From: Fulvia fulva
Taxonomy: Eukaryota > Ascomycota > Dothideomycetes > Mycosphaerellales > Mycosphaerellaceae
Direction: 5' to 3'
Assembly: GCF_020509005.1 (NCBI RefSeq)
Contig: NC_063015.1
Span: 3,410,001-3,474,000 of the forward strand
Length of the DNA stretch: 64,000 bases
Made by a program: the position numbers and the translations under genes. The notes under the pieces are model-generated. The model worked only from the letters and a program-made list of their open reading frames with translations, was not told where the DNA came from and did no database searches. Each line of letters begins with the position of its first letter. Position 1 is the first letter of the stretch. Of this stretch, positions 13,716 through 26,020 are shown piece by piece.

Positions 13716-15168
13716 ATGAAATCCCCCATTCCGGACTACCTCAACCGCGTCCTCGACCATGCCCGCCCAGACGAATCCGGAGCTCCAGCAGGCTATATCG
13801 ATGTGCTGGCCAAGGCCGACACCTCCCGCCTGGCCGTAGCGATTGCCATGGTCGATGGAAATGTGTACTCAGCGGGTGATGATCAAGCTGAGTTCTCGAT
13901 ACAATCGATCAGTAAAGCTTTCGTCTACGCTCTCGCCATCGAAGATGCGGGGCTCGAGCACGTCGTGGAGAAAATCGGTGTCGAGCCATCTGGTGATGCC
14001 TTTAACGAGTTGTCCCTTCATAAAGAATCCAATCGCCCGATGAATCCAATGATTAATGCCGGTGCCATTACTGCACACTCGCTGGTCGTGGGCCCCAATG
14101 CGACAGCGGAGGAGCGGACGGATCGGATCTTGAAGGTGATGTCGAAGCTTGCCGGGAGGGAGTTGAAGGTGTGTGAGGAAGTTTATGAGGCCGAGATGAA
14201 GGACTTTGATCGTAATATGGGACTGGCTCATATGCTGAAGGCGGCGGGGATTATCAGTTGCAATCCGCCCGAGGTGGTGAAGGGCTATATCCGGCAGTGC
14301 TCCATCAATGTTACTGTGAGGGATCTGGCGTTGATGGCGGCGACGCTGAGTAACGCTGGTTATCATCCTGTGACGAACGAGAAGATCTTTCCGCACGATA
14401 GTGTGAGGCAGGTGTTGTCGGTTATGACGACTTGTGGGATGGTAAGTAGGGCACTTTGAGTGGCTCTGACTCTTCCCGTGAACTACCATGCTGACATGTA
14501 GATACCTTTAGTACGATGCAGCTGGCGACTGGGTCTCGAACGTTGGTATACCCGCGAAATCTGGTGTGGCCGGCGGGATCCTGGGGGCCCTACCAGGACA
14601 AGTCGGCCTGGCAGCATTCTCGCCTAAACTGGATGACAAAGGTAACAGCGTCCGCGGAGTCCGTATCTGCGAGAAGCTGTCACGGGATATGGGCTTCCAC
14701 ATGATGGACGTCAGCCAAATTGCTCGCTCCACCGTTGCCACAGCTATCGCCAAGATCAAAACGGCAGACGACCACGATCCTAATTGCAATCGCCGCATTG
14801 CTATCTTCCACATGCGTGGTGCGGTACGATTCGCTGGGTCGGAGATCTTGACGCGGGCCTTGACTCGAATGCTAGGGGAGGAAGACCCTAACGATCCAGG
14901 CTCAGGTGCCTACGCAGATGCATGTGCGGTCGTGATCTCGTTCCGCGATGTCTTCTCCCTGAACAAGGTTGCGAGACGGGTTGTTCATGAGGACATCAAT
15001 CGGTTGATGGCAGAGGACAAGAATGTCGTGGTGATAGATCCAACAGGAGTCTTGCGATGGGATCCAGAGGGTAAGGATAGGCATCCTAAGGTGGTCGATG
15101 ATCAGAGCCAGGCCAGGGAATACATTGGTGGCGCAGGCTGCTCTGCATCGGTAGAAGAGGACTGGTAG
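13716..15168 (+). CDS. Glutaminase (GlsA-type) with STAS-like C-terminal domain
   Basis: Hydrolyses glutamine to glutamate and ammonia; serine beta-lactamase-like fold. Exons 13716-14441 and 14512-15168 encode 460 aa, longer than the ~310-aa bacterial core. Catalytic Ser-Lys motif SISK is at 64-67, followed by NPMINAGAI and the conserved block around GMYDAAGDW, then AKSGVAGGILG restored by the 70-nt intron (GTAAGT...CTTTAG). Read through, the frame stops six codons after the donor. After the core, about residues 330-455 form an alpha/beta segment (IAIFHMRGAVRFAGSE, ACAVVISFRDVFSLN, NVVVIDPTGVLRWD) resembling a STAS domain, the arrangement known from long bacterial glutaminases. No targeting signal seen, so cytosolic. 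The enzyme call is firm; the STAS call is by pattern only. Confidence 0.92.
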
Positions 15169-15355
15169 GAAGGGTCCCATGGCAGGCAGTGGAGAAGCTT
15201 CCAATGCGGCTTATCAAAGGCACGGTATTTGTTGATGTCCTCATGATATGATGAACCTGCTGAGCTGTTTGAACTCATGCACAAGCCCATCTCGGCACCC
15301 GCAAGCATGATTGCCAAGCATGCACGCTGCAACCAGTCGATACGAGGCCCAGCGA

Positions 15356-17080
15356 TCATGCTGTGACCGGAGTAGTCGCTCCCAGCATGAGCGCCACGTC
15401 GTCGCCGACTTCGATGTTGAATAGCTTAGTATGCTCGCTCGGCCGAGAAGACCGATATGCGAGGCCTAAGTTACCATTCTGCGTGGTGAAGATGCGAAAT
15501 GGCTCGAGCATGCGTACTTCCGGCATACCTTTGTCGTATTTCGCAACGCCGACCTTAATCGCCCGTAGATGGTCTTCTTTACAGTGAAGCGCTTCGGCCA
15601 TTACCTGCCAGGCGTGTGGATGATTCATGTATTTCGCCGCGTCAAGGGCGAATTCTACGGTGTCCAGGACCACGCCGTACAGTGTGATGAGGTTGTCGTG
15701 CTCCCGGGAAGTTGGCAGCTCAGGTATCGCATATTCTGTCTCGATGTTGTGGTAGTTCCACCGCTTTTGTACGAAGGTCAACGCCTCTGAGCTTTCTTCA
15801 GTTCTGTTTCCCGTAGGTAGGTGCGTCCACGTCTGATAGTCGACACGGTCAATGCCGGTAGCGACACTGAAGTTGCAGGACCACGATGGCGTTTCGTAAC
15901 GAGACCACTGAAAAGCAAGCATGGCGAAAGATGTGCTTTCTCCATCCTTCACCAAACTATGCTGCTCCGCGTTCGTGTTCCTGTCCCACAGAAGGCGCGA
16001 TACATCACGAAAGAGCCTTTCCGGGGGTTTAGAATAGTCTACGGAAATCTCAGCTCGGTGCTGCGCAGTAGTGAGACCCAGTAGCGCGTAGACATGATCG
16101 AGATGGTTGGACGTGTTCGAAGCTGCAGCAATTCGAAGTAACTCACCTAGTGGCCGACCTTCACTGGGGTGAATCTGATAGTATGTCCACCAATCTCGCA
16201 TGAGCCATGGCACACGCATAGATTGCTCCATGGACATGAAGGCCTGCCAGATTCCAGATGACCACGTTTGTCCAGGGCGCACATCGGATATCTGCTGTGT
16301 TCGAGGAGACCCCAGGATGAACTCCGCAGGCCATGACTTGAAAAACGCCGCTCCATCGAATATGTACTCATCGTACAGCACAAGCGGAGGGTTCTTAGCG
16401 ACGGACACCTCCTGGAGTACCCACTTCCGCTTCCACCATGCATGAGTTTGTTGTCCCATGATTGAACGCATAGCCTGCGCGTTCAGACCCACGAATTGGT
16501 CGTTCTGTTTCGTGTCGCGGTTCAAAGCAATCATCCATCGCAGATTCTCCGCCGTGGGCCCATCTTCGAGATTTCTTGCTGAAAGTACGTCTGTCCCCAT
16601 GCCCAACCATATGTAGACATCCTCTGCCGCGGAAAAGATGTGCTGCATGATGCTCACCTGTGCACTGCGTTCCTCCACATTCTGCTGATCGATACATAAT
16701 GCGTCGACCCACAGGAAGACCGATTTTCGTGGATTCCTTGCCTGGCGCAAAGCTCGGTCTAGGTGCTTCGTGATAGGTATGCACGCCAACGGACCGATCT
16801 CAAGCTCGATCCCGGTTGGTTCTGTGCCCCATGAGTACGACAAGGCGATGTATGGCGGCGCCTCACAGATCTGGAAAGAGCGAAGGTCGGCGATGACAGG
16901 TGTTTTCGTCCCATCTGCTTGAGCATCGCGAGGACCTGGGCGCAGGACCAGCAGTCTGAATTGACCCGGGTCATCAACCGGACAGTCGGCGTAAACGAGC
17001 TGTCTTGCTTCTTCAGTACGAGAATGGGCCATTGGTGAGCACGGTATCATGCCAAAAGGAGCTCCTGCCGCAGTATGCAA
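15356..17080 (-). CDS. HET-domain (heterokaryon incompatibility) protein, end likely frame-broken
   Basis: Single-exon frame of 574 aa. The HET domain occupies roughly 74-235: PPYIALSYSWG (75-85), LWVDALCIDQQN (123-134), then EDVYIWLG and KWVLQEV. HET proteins act in non-self recognition and trigger cell death when incompatible alleles meet. The first Met gives a 16-residue leader before a second in-frame Met at 17032, which may be the true start. The frame stops after GDDVALMLGATTPVTA. The next frame, 15360-15241, continues with YRLVAACM and a basic tail, like the usual HET C-terminal LVG-x-C-YVHG block, suggesting a one-base slip, a missed intron, or a sequencing error. It lies about 850 bases from the start of the RIPped repeats. 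Confidence 0.9.
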   Translation of the reverse strand: MHTAAGAPFGMIPCSPMAHSRTEEARQLVYADCPVDDPGQFRLLVLRPGPRDAQADGTKTPVIADLRSFQICEAPPYIALSYSWGTEPTGIELEIGPLACIPITKHLDRALRQARNPRKSVFLWVDALCIDQQNVEERSAQVSIMQHIFSAAEDVYIWLGMGTDVLSARNLEDGPTAENLRWMIALNRDTKQNDQFVGLNAQAMRSIMGQQTHAWWKRKWVLQEVSVAKNPPLVLYDEYIFDGAAFFKSWPAEFILGSPRTQQISDVRPGQTWSSGIWQAFMSMEQSMRVPWLMRDWWTYYQIHPSEGRPLGELLRIAAASNTSNHLDHVYALLGLTTAQHRAEISVDYSKPPERLFRDVSRLLWDRNTNAEQHSLVKDGESTSFAMLAFQWSRYETPSWSCNFSVATGIDRVDYQTWTHLPTGNRTEESSEALTFVQKRWNYHNIETEYAIPELPTSREHDNLITLYGVVLDTVEFALDAAKYMNHPHAWQVMAEALHCKEDHLRAIKVGVAKYDKGMPEVRMLEPFRIFTTQNGNLGLAYRSSRPSEHTKLFNIEVGDDVALMLGATTPVTA

Positions 17081-17195
17081 TGCAGTGCTGGCGGGGTAGA
17101 GCTTGCTTGCGCTGTGCTACGCATAGCTTCCTGATGTGTTCCCATATTCATGCGTCTGAGCGTGTTCTGGAGAGCACAGTCGCAGCATCATATCC

Positions 17196-17681
17196 TCAAT
17201 CACCCGCCATTCCAGCCATACCATGATATCTCGTGATCCACCATCTCTTCGCCTTGTCGCGCTTCCATTCAAACACTCCCACGCTTTGCCTTGTCACATC
17301 TCCTAGCCCCGTCGTCTCGATCGTGACATACGACTCTGCCCATGCCGCCTTTTCGTGCACCTGCGTGTTGTAATCGATTGGTACGAGCCGGTATTCTGGG
17401 TAAGCGACAGTCATCGCGCGAAACAATTCGATCAGATTCTTGGCTCCCTTTCGTTCTAGCTCCTCGACTGCGAGACGCGAATCTTGAGCGAGTATTGGCT
17501 GATATTCTGGGGAGTAGACGAAGTCGTTGGAGAAGCGTGTCCAGCCATTGGCATCAATGTCGGTGGGTAGGTCGAAGTCGCGGTTGTTGATGCGGATGCA
17601 TGTGTCCAGGATCGTTGCTTCGATCGCCCTCGCAATCGCTTTCTCGTCGCCTATGTAGGCATATGCCCAGACGTCGCTCAT
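17196..17681 (-). CDS. Small NTF2/SnoaL-like protein, unknown function
   Basis: A 161-aa single-exon frame with normal codon use. It resembles the NTF2-like/SnoaL cone fold in layout: an N-terminal helix pair (DEKAIARAIEATILDTCIRI), then W, F and Y residues (GWTRFSNDFVYSPEYQP), a middle helix (NLIELFRAMTVAYP), and C-terminal strands (ESYVTIETTGLG, VGVFEWKRD, RWWITRYHGM). Such proteins can be small-molecule dehydratases or isomerases or non-catalytic binding domains; no conserved Asp-His dyad can be assigned with confidence. It is the last intact host gene before the repeat block, transcribed in tandem with the HET gene 115 bases away. Function is not inferred. Confidence 0.68.
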   Translation of the reverse strand: MSDVWAYAYIGDEKAIARAIEATILDTCIRINNRDFDLPTDIDANGWTRFSNDFVYSPEYQPILAQDSRLAVEELERKGAKNLIELFRAMTVAYPEYRLVPIDYNTQVHEKAAWAESYVTIETTGLGDVTRQSVGVFEWKRDKAKRWWITRYHGMAGMAGD

Positions 17682-18263
17682 GATGAGACGCGGCCAGGCA
17701 GGTCTATCAGCTAGTCTGTTGAATCAGCAAGGCATGCTCGAAGTCCCGACAGATCAGTTGTGGCCAAGGACTCGATAAATCGGGATTTGCAAGACAGTAG
17801 CGAGGCTAACACGAGTACGAAGTCAGTGATCGCGAGGAGTCAGGAAGCAGTTGTATTGTTCTTGTGAGCAATGGGAAGGCCTCTCGCATATCCATATCCC
17901 TACCAAGTCCGCTATTCGAAGAGACATAAGGGTCGGGACGAATTTCGACTACAGTAGGGTTACCAAACTCGAGAGCGGCTTCGAGTCGACGAATTCTAGA
18001 TATCTCGACCTTATACGTACCCGCTACGCTTACTATATATATAATATATAGCTCGTTCTACTCGCCTTACTACGACAAATCTACCGATCTACTTTTTATA
18101 ACGATACGACTACTATGTACGGCGCGCTTACCTCGAATACCTCGAGTTTAGACGATTCCTACCGAGCGCGTAATATATACTCTATATATATATATACCTA
18201 ATACCTATACCGATCGAGTCGTAGACCTTATAAGAGCTAGATAGGATATATATTTAAGAGTTA
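17682..18263. other. Boundary from gene-dense DNA to RIPped repeats
   Basis: Up to about 17,930 CpA and TpG occur at ordinary frequency. From there on they almost vanish and TpA runs such as TATATATA dominate, with CpG retained. No gene or recognisable element occurs in 17,930-18,263; it is probably an unidentified RIPped repeat. Confidence 0.7.
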
Positions 18264-20408
18264 TATAGATAGATAGATATTTCATTAAGCTATTATAGTG
18301 CCCTTCGGCCTATATAGCTATACTATCCTGTTTTCGTATATATAGAGGGGGAACCGTATTAGTAAAAACTCCTCCTCCTTCCCGCCTATCTTTTTCCCTT
18401 AGTTATCGTCTTAGATTTCTCTTATTAGGGGTACGCTAGTGTTATAGGCCTACCCTAATAACTACCCTATCGATAACCCCCCTAGCTTCCGCCTCTTATC
18501 TATCTACTCCTCCGTCTCGCTAGCGAGGCTAAACTACTAGAGGTATCCCTACTATAGTATCTACCGAGAGATTTGGCGAATGTTGCCCTTGTCCCTAATA
18601 ATTAACTTATAGTCTCTCCTTTCCGCTTAGTACCTCTAATTTCCCCTACCTCTCGCCTACTACGGGCACCGTAGTAGTATATGTTCTAGGTTTTACGATA
18701 GGTAGCTACACTAGTAGGCTAGGCTATAGATGTCTAGTACGCATCTCCTAAATAGGTAGGCCCTTAGTCTAATATATTCGGACCTAATTTGGATCGCTAT
18801 ACTTGCTTCGGCCCTTATTAGGTCCCTATATAGCTAATAATTATGTCTCTAGAAAGCTCGGAGTACTATCGGGCCTATTGTCTTAGGGGGCTTCCTTTTC
18901 TAGTCCTACTTCTATAGGTAGCTCGCTATCTATTCCGCTAGGCTTTAGGTCTTAGCCTCACTCCCGCCGGTCTAGCGAGTCCTATACTCCTCCTCTTTTC
19001 GTACTAGCTATTCGGTACTTATCTATACGGCCGTAAAGGTAGTAAGGTTATCCTCTTTTTAGCTTGTCCTATGTCCGGCCCCTCTCCGGTAGCGGCTTTC
19101 TATCTTATTCTTTGCCTCCTAGATCGTAGTTCATACTAGGTAATCTGTCGTCTTTACCGCGTATTAAATTCTTATTCCCTAGATATATTGGCCGATTAGT
19201 AGTGTTCCTGTCTCTATTTCTACCGTATATATTAACGTTGTCTTATATACGCCTAGTATCCTACGTAGGTTACCTACCTATTTCCTGTTTAGGGGTTACT
19301 CTATCCGTTTTAGGATCGGTTTGCCTACGCCTCCTATTCCCTAAATCTATGCCCCGTATAATATAGCTAGTCTAACGATCGCCTTATATATTACTCTTAC
19401 CTTATCGAATATTGCTCTCTATATAGATGCCGTAAGCCTCTTTATCGAGGCTTTATTGACTTACGCTCGACTCTAGGCTTTCTTAATCTATACATTCTAG
19501 CTTAGCTTCGGGTCGAGCTAGATCCCTAGTACTCGTAGCTCCGCTAATAGCTTAGTCTCGTAGCCTTAGATTCTTACCGCCGCCTTTATATTATAGTATA
19601 TTCTCGCTTTACTAAAGTGTATAAGTTAGTACTTTTTAGGGGCGAACCGGGCACTATACTTCTTTGCCTACTCCTCGCATTTCTTATACCTATCTTTAAG
19701 GAGGCGACAGTTCTCTTCTATCGAGTCTAACTAGGCTAGAATGTTTATATCGTCTACGAATCCCGATACTAAGGTTTACGGAGAGGTAAGTAGGGGGATT
19801 AGATTAGACATAAATATTAGAAATAGGATAGGGGAGAGAGTAGATCCCTAAGGTATTCTAGCCTCTACCTTTACCGGGTCGGACGTGTACCTTCCTAGGA
19901 CTAGGTATATTGTCCGTTCCTAGAGAAAGGAGTAGACGAACTTCGTTACCTACTAGGGGATGCCTTTCTGCTATAGGATATATATTAGCCTTTAGTATAA
20001 GACGTTATCGAAGGCTCCTACGACGTCGAGGGATAGTAAGGACGCCGCTCGGTTCCTACCGTAGTACTAGAGGGTCTAAATTTGCTCCGTAATTAGCTCT
20101 ATTACTATTAGTATCGATCGCTAGCTTCTTCCCCCTATCTATATTACTAGGAGTACGTAATTGTCCTCGGCTAGCTACGTAAGTCTCTAGGCTACTATCT
20201 TTTCTAGGACCTTCCCTATCGTGTTTAGAAGTACGATTAGTCTATACGATTTGGGCTAAGTATAGTCCTCCTTCTATAGCTTACGTAGTACTACTGTTAT
20301 AGACTCTCTATACGGCTTCGGGCAGTACCCTAGCCGTAGGTACGCGGTAAATAGGTTTATAAGGCTCGGCGCGATCTCTTCTCTATACTCTTTTAGTAGT
20401 ATATTTAG

Positions 20409-20643
20409 TGTTAAGATATAGCATCTTAAAGGGAGTTAATAATTAGGAAGTGATCTAGTAGCCTAAGGCATCTACGATAACTCAGCTTATAGGGAGATAC
20501 CTTCTCTCCCCTTTAGCTTAGATAGACATCTAATATAATCAATATATTAGTTCCTAATATATTGCTATATACTCGTGCTATTAGTTAGTTAAAGATTAAT
20601 CTCTTACTCCACTCCGCTACTATCTACCCGTACCTGTTTAATT
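20409..20643 (+). repeat. 5' LTR of Copia-1
   Basis: Starts TGTTAAG; its 3' end TTTAATT corresponds to TTTCAACA of the intact family member with one base lost. It is more heavily RIPped than the 3' LTR of the same element. Confidence 0.9.
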
Positions 20644-21088
20644 GGTTATAAGCCCGGGTTTATATAGGAATAAGAGCAACCTATATCAGTATAGGTTACT
20701 TATATCCCTTACTATCGTAGTAGAAAATATCTAGGAATCAGAAGTCTACCCTGTCTATCCTATTAAGGAGCTTAGTTCGATACTAAGTAATAGGTAACCT
20801 AGACAAGGACTCTATACGGCTTACTTAAAGCTAATACCTTGAAGATACTCTATAGGTAGAACTATATCGAGATACTATTAAGAAGGACTTTAAGTAAGTC
20901 ATTTAAAGCTCTACTAGGAGAGACAGACCTATGTCCTAGCCCCGAGACCTTATACCGCTCCTTTACTTTACTAAGCGGGCCTTAGTATCTACACCTACGA
21001 ACTTTCCTATTCTATACTAGAAGCCTTAGTAGGATCTAAGCCACCACTTTAGAATATACACACCTTGTTTCATTACATCCAATTTATT

Positions 21089-24000
21089 ATAGATCTATAC
21101 TAAGAGAAGATAGAGGAGAAGGGAGGCAAAATCCTAATTCTTAGGAGGGACAATTAGAAGAGATAGTTGAATCTTTAGAGATATAAGATAGAGAGCCAAT
21201 TAGCATTCTTTGTAATTGATGACCTAATAGAAGTGTCTTTTAACAACATTAAGGGCAAGACTCTGAAACTCTAGGAAGAGGCTACAACTAAAGAGATCCT
21301 TAATACGCTAAAATAGACAAGACATAATACAGTATATAACTTCAGTATCCTTAGTAGGATTATAGAAGAAGATGAATTTGAGCTTAAGGGCTTATATAAA
21401 TCTAGAAGAGCTACTAAGAAGTAGGTGTATCTCTAGAACAAGTATAGCTAGGTGCTACTAACCTATACACATAAGCTTACAAAGCAATTTGTGACCTTTG
21501 AGATAAGTGAAGAGTTCACTATTAGATCTGTATAGACACACCTAGTTTCCCTTAGAAAAAGGATTGCTAATGTTGACCTAGAGGGTTAGCATTATAGGAA
21601 AGCTAATATAAGGATGACCTAGCTCTTAAGCTCACTGCTACCTAACTACTATATAGCTAGGGATACTATTATAGCTTAGCTAAAGATAGATTATAAAAGG
21701 ACCTTAAAGATCCTTAAAGCTTAAGAAGCTAGGTTAGATCCCTCTAAGGCTAAGTATAGCATAGTAGCTACCTAGGTCAAGCCCTTAGGTCTAGCAAGAC
21801 TACTCTCCTACCTTCTCTATAAGAAGGATTATCTGATCAAGGACTGCCCTAGTTTGCCTAAGGCAAGAAAGGTCCTTAGATCTCATTCCTAACTACTATC
21901 TTCCTAGAATACAACATATGTCAAGAAGAAGAGAACTCTACCACCCACTTTAAGGAGGACACTAAGAGAGAAGTCCTCTATAGAAGAACTTAAGAAAATG
22001 GTGAAGAAACTCAGCTCTAATATACTGTCACTCTAGAAGAACTAGGCCTAGTCTTATACCTCTAAAGTAAAGAAGACTAGAAAAGGTTTCTCCGCCTAAG
22101 AGTCACTATACAGCTCATCCCTAGAGACAATGTCTAATAATAATAAGTATGATGAAGTGGCTCACTTAACTATAGAAGTCTAAGGCAAGTTCCCCTCGTT
22201 AGAGTGGTTACTTAACTCCTATACTTTATCCTATATAACTGACTAAAGCTGCCTCTTTAGATCTATAACTCCCTTGATAAGGAAGAAATAGATCAAAGTA
22301 GGAGGTAGGTTTTTATTGGCTACTTATATTAGGAATGTAGAGATAAGTAGGAGAGCTAGTAGAAAAGTTGTTTTGGAAGATGTCCTACTTGTACCTAAGC
22401 TAGGAGTGAACCTGGTTTTATAGAACTAGTTTAGCAAGCAGTTTGGTGTGCAACCTCTATCATTTTCTCTTGTTTCCCCCTCTAGTAAGACTGTTGTCTA
22501 GACAAAGCTCCTTAGGGGGGTTCTATTCATTGATAAGATTTCTCCTCTCCTATAAGAACGGGCACATTACTCATTATATACACTACTAATAGAGAATGCC
22601 TTTGTGACTGCTCAATTAGAGACCGACCTAAAGTAGTAGGAGCTTTAGTATAGAAGATTTGTACACTTTAGGAAGAATTTGCTCTAGAATCTTTATAAGG
22701 TAATATACTTAAAAGAACCTATTCCTATCCCTAAGGATGGCTTTTACTAGTACAGAGTATACTTAATAGCAAAGATAAAGAAGTATAAAGGCAAAGTTAT
22801 AGAGAGAAGACCTAAAAGACTTGCCCTTATATCTATTAATATATGTGGCCTACTACTAATCTTAAGACTAGGATTCAAATACTAGCTTAAGATTGTTAAT
22901 AACTTCTCTAGGAAGAAGTGGACCTTTCCTCTTAGGAAAAGAGAAGATGCTCTAGTTGCTCTCTAGAACTAGAAGATCAAAGCAGAGAGGAAATCATTAG
23001 CGTAGCTAAAAGTAGTAAGACTTGACAATATAAAAGAACTTATTGTATTAGTAAAGCAGTAGGAGAAGGATTTAGGGATTAGGCTCGAGCCGACTAAGGT
23101 ATACAACTCTCTATAGAATGGACTAGTTAAGAGGTCAATACAAACCTTAGAGGACTCTATAAGGGCAATGCTTAAAGAGGCTAAAATGCCGTTTGAATTT
23201 TGGCCTAAAGCACTAGAGGCCCAAACTTATATAAGGAACAAACTACCAAATGGCCTAGATTACAATAGGTTCAAGGTTTCACTAGATAAGGCTTTTGATA
23301 GTATCAAACCGACCATCAACTATTTGAAAGTTTGGGGATATAAAGCTGTTGTCTATATAGACACAAGATCCTAACCTTAATAGGCAAGAAGTGACAAGCT
23401 AATAAATAGGGGTAAAGAAGCAGTGTTTATTAGGTATGTTAAAAACATAGCTAAAGCCTAGCTCTTTTGGGAACCAGACATAAGAGCTGTTAAACAACAC
23501 ATATATATAGACTTCTTTAAGGACTAGCCTAGAGGTGATATAGGTCTCAATGTTCCAATATTGAATCTACTAAGTAGTGTACTAGCTAGGAAGCCCTTAG
23601 GAAGGCCGAGGAAGAACGTATCCTTAGGACAATCTACCTACTATTTAGGCGTCTATTAGAAACCCCCCGAAATAGATTAGCTAATTAAGAGCCCTAAAGT
23701 CGCTTCGCCGAGAAAGCTGTTTATATAACTTCCCTAATCTCCGGAGAATATAGGGGAATTTCAGAAAATTGGGTAGCTAATTAAGAGAAGCTCCCTAGAT
23801 CCCTAGGAAATAGACGTTACTAGGTTATAAGTAACGGTCCCTAAATCATCCCTTAGAAAGAGAAAGGCTGACTATAATGTTGAGGGCTATGACATGAAAC
23901 AGAAAGCCCCAAAATCTATAGTCCCTAAGTCCGAACTAACCACTGAAGTGGGAGAAGTAATAGACCTCTTAGAGAACCTTGCTGCTTTTTACCAAGCTTT

Positions 24001-25720
24001 CTTTATAGCTATGCAATCAGTAGATAGTTCAATACTATAGGATAGCAAATTCCTGGAAGAAGTTAAGGAAATGGCCTTTATAGCAACTATAGAAGCTATT
24101 ATATACAAGCAAGAGGTCCTAATTCTAAAATCCTATAAGGATGCTATAAATGACAAGAAATAGGGACATCTTTAGAAGGAAGCAATCCAAAGGGAACTAG
24201 ATGCTCTATAGAGTAACAACACCTAGGAAAATTCTGTTCTACTAAAAGGAGTAAATCTGGTTACATTAAGATAGGTCTTTAATATTAAGAGAAGCCTTAG
24301 TAGAGCTATTGAAAAGTTCAAGGCTAGACTAGTTATAAGGGGCTTCTTATAGAAGTTTAGTGTTGACTTTATAGAGACATTTGCACCTATAGTAAGACAG
24401 GACACCCTTAGGGTATTTATAGCTATTATGTATAAGAAGGATCTTTATCTTCACTAAGTAGATATGAACAATGCATTCATAGAAAGCACCCTCTATAAAG
24501 ACATCTTCATATTACTACTACTAGGAGTTGAGCTTCTACTAAACATAGTGTTCAAAATCCTTAAAAGCTTATATAGACTTAAGTAAGTAGCTAGAGATTG
24601 GAATCAACTCTATGTGTCAAAGCTCGGAGAGATTGGATTCACACAGTCAGAAGTAGATCTATACCTACTTATCTATAAGAAGAGGGAGATCATAATCCTT
24701 ATATATATAGATAACATTCTAATTGCTACACTAAAGTTAATAGATGTTCTCTAGTTCAAAAGAGAACTTGGCAAGATCTTCAAGATCAAAGATCTAGGTG
24801 AACCTAAAAAGATCCTTAGCATAAGAGTCACAAGGGATAGGAAGAGAGGAATCCTGAAACTTGACTAAGGACACTTTATTAGGGACAGCCTAGCTAAGAT
24901 AGAAATGAACTATAAGAAGGCAGCACCTATATACTCACCGATAGAAAGCTATAAGGCCCTCAAACCTTTAAGCTATATAGATGAGAGGTGTAACAAGGTA
25001 GAGTACTAGAGTATTAATAGTACTTAGATGTGGCTCGTAACTATTACAAGGCTAGACATTGCTTTTGCCCTAGGAAGGATGAGCTCATTTATAAGTGACC
25101 TATCCACCTACTACATAAAGGCTTTGAAGAAGATCACTAGGTACCTAAGATCATACCCTAATCTAGGACTTTAGTTCTTAAAGTCTAGAAAAGTACACCT
25201 TATTAGATACTATAATTCTAATTATATAATAGACAAAGCAGACAGAGTCTTAATCCTTAGGTATGTCTTCTTCCTCTATAGGGCACCAGTTTCTTAGATA
25301 AGTAAGAAGCAAAAGTCTGTAGCAACATCTATAATAGAGGCTAAATATATAGCTATAAATATATATACGAAGCAGTCCTAATTCCTAGCTTTACTACTAA
25401 GGGAAATAGATTGTCTAGAGTTAGTAGGAGACTGTTCCTATCAACTAAGAATCACTAGAAACTAGGAGACTATATCAAATTTGAGACTAGTCTAATTAAG
25501 AGGTGATAATTAAGCTGCCCTTACTCTAGTAAAAGATGTATATGTTTATAACAAGTCGAAGCACATTGACATTGCCTATAACGCTATTAGCAAACTTTGG
25601 TAGAGGAGGCTTATTGCTATTAAGTACACCCTAACCTCTGAGATAGTTGTAGACGGGTTTATAAAACTAAAGACTGGTCCACACTTCTAGAGGTTTATAA
25701 GCTAGCTAAACCTGTCATAA
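21089..25720 (+). pseudogene. Copia-1 gag-pol relic
   Basis: Matches the intact gag-pol from its start to the terminal TAA at 25,718. The start ATG has become ATA (21,089-21,091), and dozens of CAG/CAA and TGG codons have become TAG/TAA. The RT active-site GATGAC reads GATAAC near 24,709. The longest open piece (23,168-23,374, 68 codons) is an integrase fragment and is not a gene. Confidence 0.93.
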
Positions 25721-25785
25721 AAAGGTCTAAGTACTATTGACAGGAAGTGAGCAGACCGTAACCTTCTATACGAGATGAGTAGGAG

Positions 25786-26020
25786 TGTTAAGAGGTAGCA
25801 TCTCAAAGGGAGTCAACAATTAGGAAGTGATCTAGTAGCCTAAGGCATCTACGATGACTCAGCTTATAGGGAGATACCTTCTCTCCCCTTTAGCTTAGAT
25901 AGACATCTAACACAATCAACATATTAGTTCCTAATATATTGCTATATACTCGTACTATTAGTTAGTTAAATATTGATCTCTTACTCCACTCCGCTACTAT
26001 CTACCCGTACCTATTCAACA
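25786..26020 (+). repeat. 3' LTR of Copia-1
   Basis: 235 bp, TGTTAAGAGG to TTCAACA, followed by TSD TTTAG. It retains CpA at several positions (GTCAACAA, AACACAATCAACA) where the 5' LTR has TpA. Confidence 0.92.

Larger units (their letters stand above)
20409..26020 (+). mobile_element. Copia-1, full length, inactivated by RIP
   Basis: 5,612-bp LTR retrotransposon with 5' LTR 20,409-20,643, 3' LTR 25,786-26,020 and TSD TTTAG (20,404-20,408 and 26,021-26,025) in LINE A. It aligns through its whole length with the intact Copia at 44,106-49,722. Nearly all differences are CA-to-TA or TG-to-TA, plus a few indels, for example three bases missing near 20,955. Relics of gag, protease, integrase, RT and RNase H occur in the same order. 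Confidence 0.95.

Noticed and set aside
18264..18290. ATAG/ATCT microsatellite considered as telomeric repeat
   Set aside because: It is the 3' tail of LINEs, recurs internally at several insertion ends, and does not match TTAGGG-type fungal telomeres.
23168..23374. 68-codon ORF in Copia-1
   Set aside because: Surviving piece of the RIPped integrase, aligned to the intact element; not an independent gene.
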